DNA of 64,000 bases from Paenibacillus sp. CAA11 (GTDB taxonomy: Bacteria; Bacillota; Bacilli; Paenibacillales; Paenibacillaceae), in assembly GCF_003060825.1 (NCBI RefSeq), contig NZ_CP028922.1, positions 2,277,001 to 2,341,000 of the forward strand, given 5' to 3'. The notes beneath the pieces were generated by a model. That model saw nothing but the letters and a program-made list of their open reading frames with translations. It was not told where the DNA came from and made no database searches. Position numbers and translations under genes: made by a program. Shown piece after piece: positions 1-8,084 of this stretch (position 1 is its first letter; every line of letters starts with the position of its first letter).

Positions 1-2
1 TG

Positions 3-869
3 TTTGGCAATGGAGAACGAACGGGGAACGTTGATCTGATTACGGTAGCTATGAATTTGTATTCTCATGGCGTAGATCCTAAGCTCAAGCTCGGCAATAT
101 GCCGAAGATTTGTGAGACTTATGAGCAATTGACTAAGATGAAGGTACATGAGCGTCAGCCATACTCTGGCGCACTGGTATTCACTGCTTTCTCGGGTTCA
201 CATCAGGACGCGATAGCCAAGGGGATGAAGTATAGAGAAGCAGCCCAGAGTGAGTTCTGGGATGTTCCCTATCTTCCGATCGATCCTGCTGATGTGGGGC
301 GCAATTATGAAACAGAAGTTATTCGGATCAACAGCCAATCCGGCAAGGGCGGAATTGGTTATGTGCTGCAGCACCATTATGGCATTAAGCTGCCTTACAG
401 CATGAATGAGGAAATGGGCTATCTGGTGAAAGAGGAATCAGACCATAAGCATAAGGAGCTCTCCTCGCAGGAAATCTATCAAGTGTTTGAGAGATCTTAT
501 CTTGAATTTAGACCGGTGCTTAATGTTGCGGATTTTAGATTTACACGGGAGGAAGAGATCACGGCAGACGTCACCGTGGAATACCAAGGCAAGCAGCAGC
601 AGATCAGCGGGCGGGGGAAAGGACGACTGGATTCCGTCAGCAATGCCCTAAAACATGAGCTCGGCCTGGAGTTTGTTCTGGAAGACTATGAGGAGCATTC
701 ACTCGGGAAGGATTCTTCTGCCAAAGCAATAGCCTATGTAGGAATCAAACATCAGGACAACTATTACTGGGGGGCCGGAACAGATGAAGATATTATCCGC
801 GCCTCGGTCTTTGCACTGACGGTGGCAATCAACAGAATGATAGAACATAAGGGGAGAGCCATTCGTTAA
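3..869 (+). CDS. leuA: 2-isopropylmalate synthase, 3' part (5' end outside window)
   Basis: Condenses acetyl-CoA with 2-oxoisovalerate, the first committed step of leucine synthesis. The open frame runs in from the window edge: the codons before the first internal ATG read FGNGERTGNVDL, a conserved LeuA segment, so this is a truncated gene and not a gene starting at 51. Further conserved pieces are HQDAIAKG, INSQSGKGGIGYVLQ and a C-terminal LeuA allosteric dimer domain (about the last 110 residues, ending in the repeated 'gTDEDIIRASVFALTVAINR' region). About 288 residues of a protein of roughly 550-570 are visible, so it looks like the longer LeuA type. It ends in an intrinsic terminator. Confidence 0.93.
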   Translation, partial: FGNGERTGNVDLITVAMNLYSHGVDPKLKLGNMPKICETYEQLTKMKVHERQPYSGALVFTAFSGSHQDAIAKGMKYREAAQSEFWDVPYLPIDPADVGRNYETEVIRINSQSGKGGIGYVLQHHYGIKLPYSMNEEMGYLVKEESDHKHKELSSQEIYQVFERSYLEFRPVLNVADFRFTREEEITADVTVEYQGKQQQISGRGKGRLDSVSNALKHELGLEFVLEDYEEHSLGKDSSAKAIAYVGIKHQDNYYWGAGTDEDIIRASVFALTVAINRMIEHKGRAIR

Positions 870-909
870 CACGGTTACTTTGCTTGATAGATGGATCGAA
901 ACTGACTAG

Positions 910-938
910 GAGGTGGGCGCAGGGCCTGCCTCTTTTTT
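910..938 (+). terminator. Intrinsic terminator of leuA
   Basis: A 9-bp stem (GAGGTGGGC with GCCTGCCTC, two G-U pairs), a 5-nt loop and six Ts follow the leuA stop codon by about 40 bases. Confidence 0.85.
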
Positions 939-1073
939 GTATCAGAGGAATGTAATTTGGATAAGAGTAAGGGAATGAGTAATCCGATTGGTTGGAACAT
1001 ATATGTAAAATAATAAATAATTGACAAAAGCGGAGTCTGATGCAATTATAGTCATGTATCTGCTTACCTTTTG

Positions 1074-1087
1074 TGCAAACGTTTTCC
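1074..1087 (+). promoter_or_regulatory. cre-like site upstream of amylase
   Basis: TGCAAACGTTTTCC matches the CcpA operator pattern TGNAANCGNWNNCA except for the last base. It lies in the 413-base gap before the amylase gene. A role in catabolite repression is inferred from the motif and position only. The rest of the gap shows no other gene I can support. Confidence 0.45.
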
Positions 1088-1183
1088 TTGGAAAGTTCTT
1101 GGGATATAAATTCAAATATCATTCTTTATCAGTAGGGCGATATCTAGCAATCTCAACCAAAGAGCAGCAGTAAATCCCTAATT

Positions 1184-1213
1184 TTGAAAGCGTGTTCAGT
1201 ACTGTGGTATGGT
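1184..1213 (+). promoter_or_regulatory. Amylase promoter overlapping a cre-like site
   Basis: TTGAAA (1184-1189) and TATGGT (1208-1213) are 18 bases apart and could be a sigma-A promoter. The same bases include TGAAAGCGTGTTCA (1185-1198), one mismatch from the cre pattern, so a CcpA dimer would block the -35 region. The preceding CCCTAATTTT is shared with the sites near 17530 and 21030. Promoter and operator are predictions. Confidence 0.45.
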
Positions 1214-1282
1214 TCATTTTCGCTCTGTTTACTCCTAACCCTAGGTTAGTTGTAAAAATAAAGACCATAAGGAGAGTGTTGT

Positions 1283-3346
1283 ATGAAGAGAAAAGTCAGA
1301 CAGTTATGGAGTCTCGTTCTGTTTGCGGCATTGCTGTTGCAGTCCTGGGGCTTTACGGCAGAGGCTCAGACAAGTACGGATATCACACAGCTCGAAAGTC
1401 AGAGTATACATCCGTCCCAAGCATCTAACTATGGGCTTCCGCTTAACACCAAAGACGGTCTTATCTTTCACGCATGGAACTGGTCATTTGAGAGCATCAT
1501 GAACCATCTTCCAGCCCTTGCAGAAGCCGGATTTAAATCGGTGCAGACATCTCCAATTCAGGGCACAAAAGAGAGTTCAACAGAAGGCAGCAAGTGGTGG
1601 GTATTATACCAGCCTGTTAACTTCAAGATAGGCAACAGCCAGCTCGGTACTCGGGAGCAATTCAAGAGAATGTGTGAAGAAGCAGAGAAGTATGGCATTA
1701 GCATTATTGTTGATGTAGTCGCTAACCACACAGGAAATGCAGGCGGTGGAAATCTAACCTATACTCCGGCTGCAAATGTTGATCCTGCCATCAAGAATAA
1801 CAGCAGCTTTTGGCATGAAGCAAGAGGAGTTGAGAATTGGAATGACAGATGGCAGGTCACCCAATGGGGGGTCGGACTGCCTGACCTTAATACGTCTAAC
1901 CAGCAATTGCAGGATATGATCATCTCTTTCATGAATGACGCCATTAATCTGGGCGCCGACGGATTTAGGTTTGATACGGCGAAGCATATTGAGCTGCCTA
2001 ATGATCCGGGTGGTTCAAATTTCTGGCCAAGAGTATTAGGCGGTCTCTCTAACAAAGCAAGTCTGTTTAATTACGGTGAAGTGCTTCAGGGCGGAGCTGA
2101 TAACTTTGCGGGTTATACTAGCTATCTTAACGTGACTGCCTCCAACTATGGTCATAGTGTGCGAAATGCGGTCGGCTATCAAAGCAGTAAAAATGTCGAG
2201 GCCGCTAAGTTTTTCAACGCCAGTGGGGTTAGCCCTTCAAAACTGGTGACATGGGTTGAATCCCATGACGACTATGCGAATGATAACAATGTTTCTACAG
2301 CTATGAATGAATGGCAGATCAAGATGGGTTGGGCGATCATTGCCTCTCGGGCAGAAACTACGTCGCTCTTTTTTAACAGACCTGTCGGGAATGGTAAATT
2401 TGCTGGGAAGCTTGGGGACCCTGGGAATTCCCTGTGGAAAGATCCTGACATTGCAGCCGTGAACAAATTCCATAACGCAATGACCGGAGAAGGGGAGTAC
2501 CTTAGAACCCAAGGAAATGAGACCCTCTTGGTGGAACGCGGCACCAAAGGTATGGCCATCATTAACCTGGGCGGCATTACTCAAATCAACTCAGAGACCA
2601 AACTTGCGGATGGCATCTATGAGAATCGGGCCAGCAGCGGCGGTACGTTCACCGTATCTAAAGGCAGAATTACAGGCAGCCTTGGAGGCGGCCAAATTGC
2701 AGTTCTCTACAAAACAGGGGGACAAACTCCAACCGTATCCATTGATGTGCCTGAAGGCGAATTCAATACAGATTCCCTTAAAGTTAAAATGACATATGCC
2801 AATGCCGATTCTGCAGTTTATTCACTGAATGACGGGCCGGAAACCGCTTTTCGTTCAGGAGACACAATTACGCTTGGAACAGGGGCACCTATAGGTTCTA
2901 CCTTTGTTCTTAAGATTACTGCTTTGAGTGCGGCAGGCCAGACTGTGAAAACATACACCTTTAAGAAAGAGGACCCGAGTTCATCGCTGATCGTTCACTT
3001 CTATAAGCCTTCCGGGTGGGGGACACCGAATATCTATTATTACGATGACACTGCGAGTCCTATCAAAGAAGGAGCTCCCTGGCCGGGAACTGCAATGAGA
3101 GGTGAAGGAAACGGCTGGTATGTGTTGCAGATTCCGACATGGAAGATAGCCAAAGTTATGTTCAACTCAGGCAGCAATCAAATCCCCGGACCTCAAATGC
3201 CAGGTTTTGAAGTGAGCGGGGAGAAGTGGATTAAGGATGGCCAAGTATTCTCTAGCAACCCTGAATCTAATCCTGTTCATCTCCTCATGGACCAAGAAGA
3301 GCAGCTATTCTATACGGAGACACCGGGTGTATATAGAATCAACTAA
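1283..3346 (+). CDS. Secreted alpha-amylase (GH13) with C-terminal starch-binding domain
   Basis: Endo-hydrolysis of alpha-1,4 bonds in starch outside the cell. Residues 1-29 form a signal peptide ending near AEA. The catalytic (beta/alpha)8 barrel has the GH13 signatures VDVVANHTGN (region I), DGFRFDTAKH with nucleophile D231, FNYGEV with acid/base E266, and SHDD with D329. It most resembles the Bacillus AmyE-like subfamily. After a beta domain, about residues 570-660 (HFYKPSGWGTPNIYYY, WPGTAM, KVMFNSG) look like a CBM25/26-type starch-binding module. The ATG follows AAGGAGAG at good spacing. The gene stands alone between terminators with cre-like sites on both sides, so glucose repression is likely. 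Confidence 0.93.
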   Translation: MKRKVRQLWSLVLFAALLLQSWGFTAEAQTSTDITQLESQSIHPSQASNYGLPLNTKDGLIFHAWNWSFESIMNHLPALAEAGFKSVQTSPIQGTKESSTEGSKWWVLYQPVNFKIGNSQLGTREQFKRMCEEAEKYGISIIVDVVANHTGNAGGGNLTYTPAANVDPAIKNNSSFWHEARGVENWNDRWQVTQWGVGLPDLNTSNQQLQDMIISFMNDAINLGADGFRFDTAKHIELPNDPGGSNFWPRVLGGLSNKASLFNYGEVLQGGADNFAGYTSYLNVTASNYGHSVRNAVGYQSSKNVEAAKFFNASGVSPSKLVTWVESHDDYANDNNVSTAMNEWQIKMGWAIIASRAETTSLFFNRPVGNGKFAGKLGDPGNSLWKDPDIAAVNKFHNAMTGEGEYLRTQGNETLLVERGTKGMAIINLGGITQINSETKLADGIYENRASSGGTFTVSKGRITGSLGGGQIAVLYKTGGQTPTVSIDVPEGEFNTDSLKVKMTYANADSAVYSLNDGPETAFRSGDTITLGTGAPIGSTFVLKITALSAAGQTVKTYTFKKEDPSSSLIVHFYKPSGWGTPNIYYYDDTASPIKEGAPWPGTAMRGEGNGWYVLQIPTWKIAKVMFNSGSNQIPGPQMPGFEVSGEKWIKDGQVFSSNPESNPVHLLMDQEEQLFYTETPGVYRIN

Positions 3347-3475
3347 AGAAAAGAACGTTATAGGACCGTATTTAAGCCGTGATAACAGAAAATTCAATGT
3401 AAAACTTTATCTATGTAACTATCAGTAAATAACCGTAAGTAAAGGGTTGGAATTAAAGCGCCTTTCTAAAAGGAA

Positions 3476-3489
3476 TGCAAACGTTTTCT
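3476..3489 (+). promoter_or_regulatory. cre-like site between amylase and sigma-factor gene
   Basis: TGCAAACGTTTTCT is one mismatch from the cre pattern and nearly identical to the site at 1074. It lies downstream of the amylase and before its hairpin, an unusual place. It might act as a roadblock or be a chance match. Confidence 0.3.
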
Positions 3490-3543
3490 AATTGAGCTTG
3501 GTATAAGTGAAATAGTATAAACTTGTGTCTGTTATTGAATAAG

Positions 3544-3578
3544 ATCCCTCATCTATATAGGATAGATGGGGGATTTTG
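3544..3578 (+). terminator. Hairpin terminator after amylase
   Basis: A 13-bp stem (ATCCCTCATCTAT with ATAGATGGGGGAT, one G-U pair), a 5-nt loop and a short TTTT run. The 316-base gap between the amylase and the sigma factor otherwise holds only the cre-like site and the ECF-type promoter. Confidence 0.65.
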
Positions 3579-3608
3579 CTTTGTATCTATAAATCTATAT
3601 TAAAAGTT

Positions 3609-3634
3609 TGAACCTGATTCATAATCATTTCGCC
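3609..3634 (+). promoter_or_regulatory. Putative ECF-type promoter (autoregulation)
   Basis: TGAACC and CGCC are separated by exactly 16 bases, the spacing of Bacillus ECF promoters (TGAAAC-N16-CGTA type), directly before the ECF sigma gene. Such autoregulation is common in the family. The assignment is by pattern only. Confidence 0.4.
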
Positions 3635-3665
3635 TATATAGTATAGACAACAAGGTTAGGATGTG

Positions 3666-4241
3666 ATGTTACAAATGCAAGATGAACAATACTGGATCAA
3701 TTGCTGCCGTAACGGCGACCAAAATGCGTTTTATATGCTGGTTGAGCCCCTGCTGAACAAGGTTTACAGTGCCTCTGTTGCGATTCTGCGCTCTACTCAC
3801 CAAGCGGAAGATGCTGTCCAGAATGCAATGCTTGAGGCATATGCTGCCATTATGAAGGGTAAGGAAATTCGGAATTTTACCAGCTGGTTCAAGCAGCTAG
3901 TTGCCATGAGGGCTATAGATTTAGCCAGGAAACAGACCAGACAACAGCAGCTGACAGAGAATTGGGGATGCATGGAACCGGTTGATGAAGAGGAGCAGCC
4001 CGCTGAAGCTTTGCTCAGGAAGGAAGAAGAAGCCATACTTCTGAAGCAAGTGATGTCGCTGGATTTCAACCATAGATCGGTGATCCTGCTCTACTATTAT
4101 CAGGACATGTCCATTGAAGAAATTGCTGATGTGTTGAACATCAAAAAGGGAACTGTTAAATCAAGACTCCATCACGCCCGTCTAAAGCTGTTAAAGCTTA
4201 ACCAAGCTAATCCAAATAAGAAGGTGATTCTACATGCTTAA
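3666..4241 (+). CDS. ECF-type RNA polymerase sigma factor
   Basis: Directs RNA polymerase to a small stress regulon. Region 2 lies in about residues 15-80 (QAEDAVQNAMLEAYAAI, FTSWFKQLVAMRAIDLARK). Region 4 lies in about 130-175 (RSVILLYYYQDMSIEEIADVLNIKKGTVKSRLHHAR). The length of about 191 residues is normal for ECF sigma factors. The ATG at 3666 is preceded by AAGG/TAGG; GTG at 3663 and ATG at 3675 are alternatives. The end overlaps the next gene by 8 bases, as expected for a sigma/anti-sigma pair translated together. A TGAACC-N16-CGCC element upstream suggests autoregulation. Confidence 0.9.
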   Translation: MLQMQDEQYWINCCRNGDQNAFYMLVEPLLNKVYSASVAILRSTHQAEDAVQNAMLEAYAAIMKGKEIRNFTSWFKQLVAMRAIDLARKQTRQQQLTENWGCMEPVDEEEQPAEALLRKEEEAILLKQVMSLDFNHRSVILLYYYQDMSIEEIADVLNIKKGTVKSRLHHARLKLLKLNQANPNKKVILHA

Positions 4242-5730
4242 TCAGTTGGACGAGAAAGAGCTGGTACAGGGGATAAAGGCATCGTTGGAGCCGCTTGCCG
4301 CTCCCGAATCGTTAAAGGCCTTTGCACACGATATTGCCAGCCATGCTCAAGAATCGAAGAGACTCCATGCTGCCAAGCGCAAAAAGAAATACTGGAGAGG
4401 ACTGGCGGCTTGTGCAGCGGCTTGCGGAATTCTAATATTCACGGCCCAAGTGTCACCTGCATTTGCAAGCATGCTTCAGAACATCCCCGGCTTCTCTGTA
4501 GCTTCGGATTGGCTGTCTACCAAGAGAGGCCAGGATGGGGTGGAGAACGCGGCACATCACCAGTACAAACCATTTGAACCTGTGATGGAGCAGTTTGGAG
4601 ACATTAAAGTCAGCTTAGCTGATGTCTATCTAACGAGCGATAAACTGGTGTATAAAGCTTTTATCAGCTCAAGCGCATTTGAAGGGCACATCATCCGGAA
4701 TCCGGATGGAACCCTGGGTCTTGACCGGGAAGCAGAGCGTTTCACGGTCTTGAATGAAGATTTTGAACAGATTGAAGGGGGAGAAAGTCAGGAGATCATT
4801 CGGGATAAGGAGACTGGGGAATCCATCCTCGTGAGCTCTTACACCATTCAATTGACTCCAGAAGAGGTACAGGCCTTTATCAAGAAGAATCCGAAGATTC
4901 TCCAATTCAAACTGTATATAGCAGGTGTGAACAAACAGAAGGCGGATCGAGAATTCGCCGTCAACGTACCCTTCCAATCCTCTCAATGGATGCAGGACCG
5001 GGTGATTCATCTTAACCAGCCTGTGGATGTAACAGGTGATCCCGATATCCAAGGCCTTGTGCTGGAAAATGTTAAGATCACACCGGTGCATACTTATGCT
5101 GAACTTCGTCTGGATTCAAGCCAGGCTTACGAGCTGAATCTGGACCTAGCCAAGGAGCATGTGGTTCAGCTGACAGATAACAATGGCAAGGTTTATCCGC
5201 TGGAAACTTACCGATTAAAGTACCAGCCGACAAACGTTAAATATGAGCCGGGACGAATTGAACTTTCCTTCAATTCTTCTCCATATTTCGATGAGACGGT
5301 GAAAAGTCTGCAGCTTCATATAGCAGATATAGAGGTGTCGGATGTATCACAGGGAAGTATGTTTACATTGGACATGAATGAGAAGCTCCCGCAGGTTGTT
5401 CAATTTAAGAATAGTAAAATGACGATTACCAAGGCTCGCTATGAGGAGGGATTCTTGAAACTTACGGTCGTTCAAGATACAGAAGCACCTATGCAGATTC
5501 GCTTCAATGTTCCAGCCTATATGAAGAAGATAGCCGAATCACCGGAACTCACCAAAAAGTATTATGAGGAAGACACCGCATCCCGTGCGGATTTGCTGAT
5601 TCCAGAAGCAGGTCGTACTGAATATGAATTGTCAATTATGGCTCCAGAACAAAGCAAATATGAAATCCAAATGGCAAGAGAACTGGATGAGGTCCAGGTC
5701 AATCGAACGATTGACGTTAATTTGAAATAA
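4234..5730 (+). CDS. Membrane anti-sigma-like protein (DUF4179 type)
   Basis: Probably holds the upstream ECF sigma factor inactive at the membrane. The N-terminal ~50 residues are cytoplasmic and basic at the end (KRKKKYWRG). One membrane segment follows (about 52-72, GLAACAAACGILIFTA), then a ~420-residue extracytoplasmic part (QNIPGFSVASDWL, then repeated beta-rich segments) typical of DUF4179-containing proteins that sit next to ECF sigma genes. No catalytic motif is visible. The 8-base overlap with the sigma gene supports coupled synthesis. The anti-sigma role is inferred from arrangement and topology. A strong terminator follows. Confidence 0.8.
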   Translation: MLNQLDEKELVQGIKASLEPLAAPESLKAFAHDIASHAQESKRLHAAKRKKKYWRGLAACAAACGILIFTAQVSPAFASMLQNIPGFSVASDWLSTKRGQDGVENAAHHQYKPFEPVMEQFGDIKVSLADVYLTSDKLVYKAFISSSAFEGHIIRNPDGTLGLDREAERFTVLNEDFEQIEGGESQEIIRDKETGESILVSSYTIQLTPEEVQAFIKKNPKILQFKLYIAGVNKQKADREFAVNVPFQSSQWMQDRVIHLNQPVDVTGDPDIQGLVLENVKITPVHTYAELRLDSSQAYELNLDLAKEHVVQLTDNNGKVYPLETYRLKYQPTNVKYEPGRIELSFNSSPYFDETVKSLQLHIADIEVSDVSQGSMFTLDMNEKLPQVVQFKNSKMTITKARYEEGFLKLTVVQDTEAPMQIRFNVPAYMKKIAESPELTKKYYEEDTASRADLLIPEAGRTEYELSIMAPEQSKYEIQMARELDEVQVNRTIDVNLK

Positions 5731-5759
5731 GGCGAAGAATTAGAGTGGCAGACAGAGCA

Positions 5760-5800
5760 GCCTTGGACGAAATAAAGTCCAAGGCTCCTTCCTATTTTGT
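5760..5800. terminator. Terminator between convergent genes
   Basis: Perfect 9-bp stem GCCTTGGAC/GTCCAAGGC with an 8-nt loop, then CTCCTTCCTATTTTGTTG. It serves the anti-sigma gene and possibly also the convergent mph gene. Confidence 0.75.
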
Positions 5801-5809
5801 TGCATATTC

Positions 5810-6745
5810 TTATTTCAGGTCATGCTCGAGCTCGGTGATCATCCCTTTGGCCAACTCCATAACCGCATCATCTCCTGCAAGGAGTGCAAATTTGGCAACT
5901 AAGGCCGGATAGGCTGCCCACTGTTCCACAATATGCTCATGCATTCTAGGCCAGACTTGGCCTCCAAAACGTTCATACCTCTGAAGCAAATCGCGAAGTC
6001 CCTCTGGGCCAAAGAGTCCGAGATAGATGGTGAAATCTTTTCCCGGGTCAGCACCTTCGGCCTCGCTCCAATCAATGAAGCCTGTCACACGCTGCGACGG
6101 ATCAACTAGAATGTGGGGTGGATGTAAATCGCCATGGTTTATCGTAGAATGCTCTGGCCAATAGGAGTCTGTGGACAACCACTTATCCCACCTTTCTTGA
6201 ACTTTGGACGGAATTGCAAGGGAGTGTTTAATGTCTTCAATATTGCTGGAAAATTCCTTGCGTGCCTCATCCGGACCCTTGATTCGTATGCCGGCCTTTG
6301 CTGCTGCATCTTGATCAATACCGTGAAGAGCAGCTAACGCTTCAGCTAAGGAATCAAAGAACACATCAGGCAGAGCTTGCTGATCCTGCTGCCAGAGATA
6401 ACCGCCTCCGGAAGGATCCACAGTCGCAACTGGCGTCCCGTTGAGCAGCGGATAGGCGATAAGCTCACGGGTAACAATACGCCAATTCGGCACATCAATA
6501 GGGAGTTTGTCCCGGATGAACAGCAGCGCCTTGTGCTCGTTCTCTGCCCGCTCCCAAACATCGGGACGTCTCGGGCTGCGCAGCACCCAATCAGTACCTT
6601 CATAATCTGTCGCGAATGCAACGCGAAAGTCCATTCCTGTCTCATTCAATTCCATGCGGTGAGGGTCCAATCTCAAGCCGCAATGGCCGGCGATTGCAGC
6701 TAGTTCATCCTTTATCTTCTGATGATCGTGTTTGTCAGCTCCCAT
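5810..6745 (-). CDS. mph: Macrolide 2'-phosphotransferase (Mph family)
   Basis: Inactivates macrolides by GTP-dependent phosphorylation of the desosamine 2'-OH in the cytoplasm. The family signature is clear: INHGDLHPPH with catalytic Asp (about residue 206) and GFIDWSEAEGADPGKDF with the metal-binding Asp (about 225), plus an N-terminal WVLRSPRRP and WxRAExEHKAL kinase lobe. The length of 311 residues is near the ~300 usual for Mph enzymes. ATG at 6745 is chosen because AAGGAGG lies 12 bases upstream; a TTG at 6757 would touch the ribosome binding site. An attenuator-like leader precedes it (6763-6899). The exact Mph subclass cannot be named from sight. Confidence 0.92.
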   Translation of the reverse strand: MGADKHDHQKIKDELAAIAGHCGLRLDPHRMELNETGMDFRVAFATDYEGTDWVLRSPRRPDVWERAENEHKALLFIRDKLPIDVPNWRIVTRELIAYPLLNGTPVATVDPSGGGYLWQQDQQALPDVFFDSLAEALAALHGIDQDAAAKAGIRIKGPDEARKEFSSNIEDIKHSLAIPSKVQERWDKWLSTDSYWPEHSTINHGDLHPPHILVDPSQRVTGFIDWSEAEGADPGKDFTIYLGLFGPEGLRDLLQRYERFGGQVWPRMHEHIVEQWAAYPALVAKFALLAGDDAVMELAKGMITELEHDLK

Positions 6746-6762
6746 AAAGCCAACCAACCTCC

Positions 6763-6822
6763 TTATGATAAAAATAAATAAACACAGGGCATGCTGCCTG
6801 TGTTTATAATCGAAAAGGCCAT
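6763..6822 (-). CDS. Leader peptide ORF of mph (19 aa; 21 aa if started at 6828)
   Basis: A short ORF encoding MAFSIINTGSMPCVYLFLS runs through the attenuator hairpin, and its TAA overlaps the AAGGAGG of mph. ATG at 6822 has a weak AGAG six bases upstream; an in-frame ATG at 6828 adds two residues. Nineteen codons is also the length of the ErmC leader peptide, and both have FSI near the N-terminus, which may be chance. Known Firmicute macrolide-resistance leaders work by drug-dependent ribosome stalling. That function here is inferred. Confidence 0.5.
   Translation of the reverse strand: MAFSIINTGSMPCVYLFLS
6766..6807 (-). terminator. Attenuator-like intrinsic terminator in mph leader
   Basis: On the minus strand a perfect 11-bp stem (ATAAACACAGG at 6797-6807 with CCTGTGTTTAT at 6778-6788) is followed by TTTATTTTTATC and then the mph ribosome binding site. 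The T-rich side faces only mph, so this is a terminator inside the mph leader and not the end of another gene. Upstream, CTCCCC...GGGGAG (about 6853-6871) and GGCC..GATCAT/ATGATC..GGCC form further possible pairings. Confidence 0.65.
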
Positions 6823-6893
6823 GATCATCTCTAATAGGCGTAAGAAAATAGACTCCCCCTTAATAGGGGAGAGGAAAATGATCTTAAGGCCAT

Positions 6894-6899
6894 ATTATA
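6894..6899 (-). promoter_or_regulatory. -10 element of mph leader promoter
   Basis: A perfect TATAAT on the minus strand would start a ~140-nt mph leader near 6887. No good -35 is present (TTTCTT at 16-base spacing). The rest of the 6746-7267 gap shows no supported gene. Confidence 0.4.
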
Positions 6900-7267
6900 G
6901 GTATACGTACGTGGAAAGAAAGGCCAATCCCGATTCTGCAGAACACAGACAGCTAGCCAGCAGTATGCTGCGGTTATTTGCATTGGATTCTTACTCGGCC
7001 ATAATCAATCACACGTAACCCTCCGTTCAGTTGAATTATGAAAATTTTACCATACGTTGTCGTTGGAAATCAACCAGCTTCACAACGGAAATATTATGGT
7101 CATAAAAAATGAGTTGATTGAGAGGAGCGAGTTCAATGCTTCTTCATCATTAGGTGAGATTCTTCCACTATTAATCATTATATGGCATAATTTTTTTAAA
7201 GCTCGTTTGAGGCATTAGGTTTTGAGAAAAGACTGATTTATGATCAGAGAATAGAGGGGATTTACAT

Positions 7268-7837
7268 ATGAATATACGAGACTATGTCAAAGCAGGCTTT
7301 GAAGCCCATTACAATCGCTTTAATGAAGTATCGGAGGACGGTTTTTGCAGATGGATGCGTCCAGGTGTCCCTAATTCAATGAGGGTAACCCCGAATGATG
7401 AGGAATGGGCAGTGTGGAAGCTGGTCCCGTCCACAGTTACTGAAGAAGATATTCATCAGCTGGAAGAAGAGTTTGGTTTAACTTTTCCAGAGTGGTATCG
7501 GGCGTTTATTTCTGTATATCATCACTATTTCGACGATATTCCTGAGCAAGGACTGGATGAACCGCTGGATGATATCAGACTCATGTACAATCCCTTGCTG
7601 TGCAAGCACGGCTATCTCCCGTTCTCTTGGGATTCGGAGTATGGATGTATTATGTGCATAGATCTTAACGGCGGAGCGGATGAGGAACAGCAAGCAATTT
7701 ACCAAATCGATCATGAAATACTATTTGATTTCGAGGAGGACGCGGCTCGGGAGCAGCTTCAGGCCTCGTTGCAGTACTTGTACCCGAATTTTAAAACTTA
7801 TTTTGATCAGCAATTTGTGAATCCTATTACAAGATAA
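7268..7837 (+). CDS. SMI1/KNR4 family protein
   Basis: SMI1/KNR4 (SUKH) fold protein of 189 residues. The characteristic block WKLVPSTVTEEDIHQLEEEFGL..PEWYRAF lies around residues 50-80, followed by the acidic mid-section and a C-terminal LQYLYPNF. In bacteria this superfamily contains many immunity proteins of contact-dependent and polymorphic toxin systems, but no toxin gene is adjacent here, so the role is unknown. The ATG follows AGAGGGG at suitable distance. A strong terminator follows, so it is monocistronic. Confidence 0.75.
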   Translation: MNIRDYVKAGFEAHYNRFNEVSEDGFCRWMRPGVPNSMRVTPNDEEWAVWKLVPSTVTEEDIHQLEEEFGLTFPEWYRAFISVYHHYFDDIPEQGLDEPLDDIRLMYNPLLCKHGYLPFSWDSEYGCIMCIDLNGGADEEQQAIYQIDHEILFDFEEDAAREQLQASLQYLYPNFKTYFDQQFVNPITR

Positions 7838-7880
7838 AATGAAAGGGATCCCATAGTAATCGAAGATTATACGAGCAGAC

Positions 7881-7923
7881 AGGCCGAAGATGAGTTTCAT
7901 TACTCACTTCGGCCTATTTGTCT
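7881..7923 (+). terminator. Intrinsic terminator after SMI1/KNR4 gene
   Basis: Long stem AGGCCGAAGATGAGT with ACTCACTTCGGCCT (one bulge), then ATTTGTCTT. Confidence 0.75.
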
Positions 7924-8000
7924 TACGGTGATGCGGAAATATAGGAATGTATGTTCTTAATTTAGGTCTTTTAGGGCTAGGGTCACTAGAAAATATTAGG

Positions 8001-8030
8001 TATGATATATACTACAGGCTAAATATCATA
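8001..8030 (+). promoter_or_regulatory. Inverted repeat upstream of the MoxR-VWA operon
   Basis: TATGATAT (8001-8008) and ATATCATA (8023-8030) form an 8-bp inverted repeat 55 bases before the first gene of the operon. It could be an operator, and TATGAT could serve as a -10. No clear -35 accompanies it. Confidence 0.3.
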
Positions 8031-8084
8031 TATCTATAGTTCTGTTAACTGTTAGATGGACCATTGTAGAGGGGGAAGGGAAGT

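Noticed and set aside
829-1122. Minus-strand frame opposite the leuA end
   Set aside because: It runs through the leuA terminator and an AT-rich gap, lacks a ribosome binding site and has low-complexity composition.
3237-3428. Short plus-strand frame at the end of the amylase gene
   Set aside because: Mostly overlaps the amylase coding region in another frame and has no ribosome binding site.
6791-7018. Plus-strand 75-codon frame before the SMI1/KNR4 gene
   Set aside because: It overlaps the mph leader hairpins on the opposite strand, has no ribosome binding site and no recognisable protein features.
7268-7837. SMI1/KNR4 protein as immunity of a nearby polymorphic toxin
   Set aside because: No toxin, WXG, RHS or secretion gene is adjacent; the superfamily alone does not establish it.
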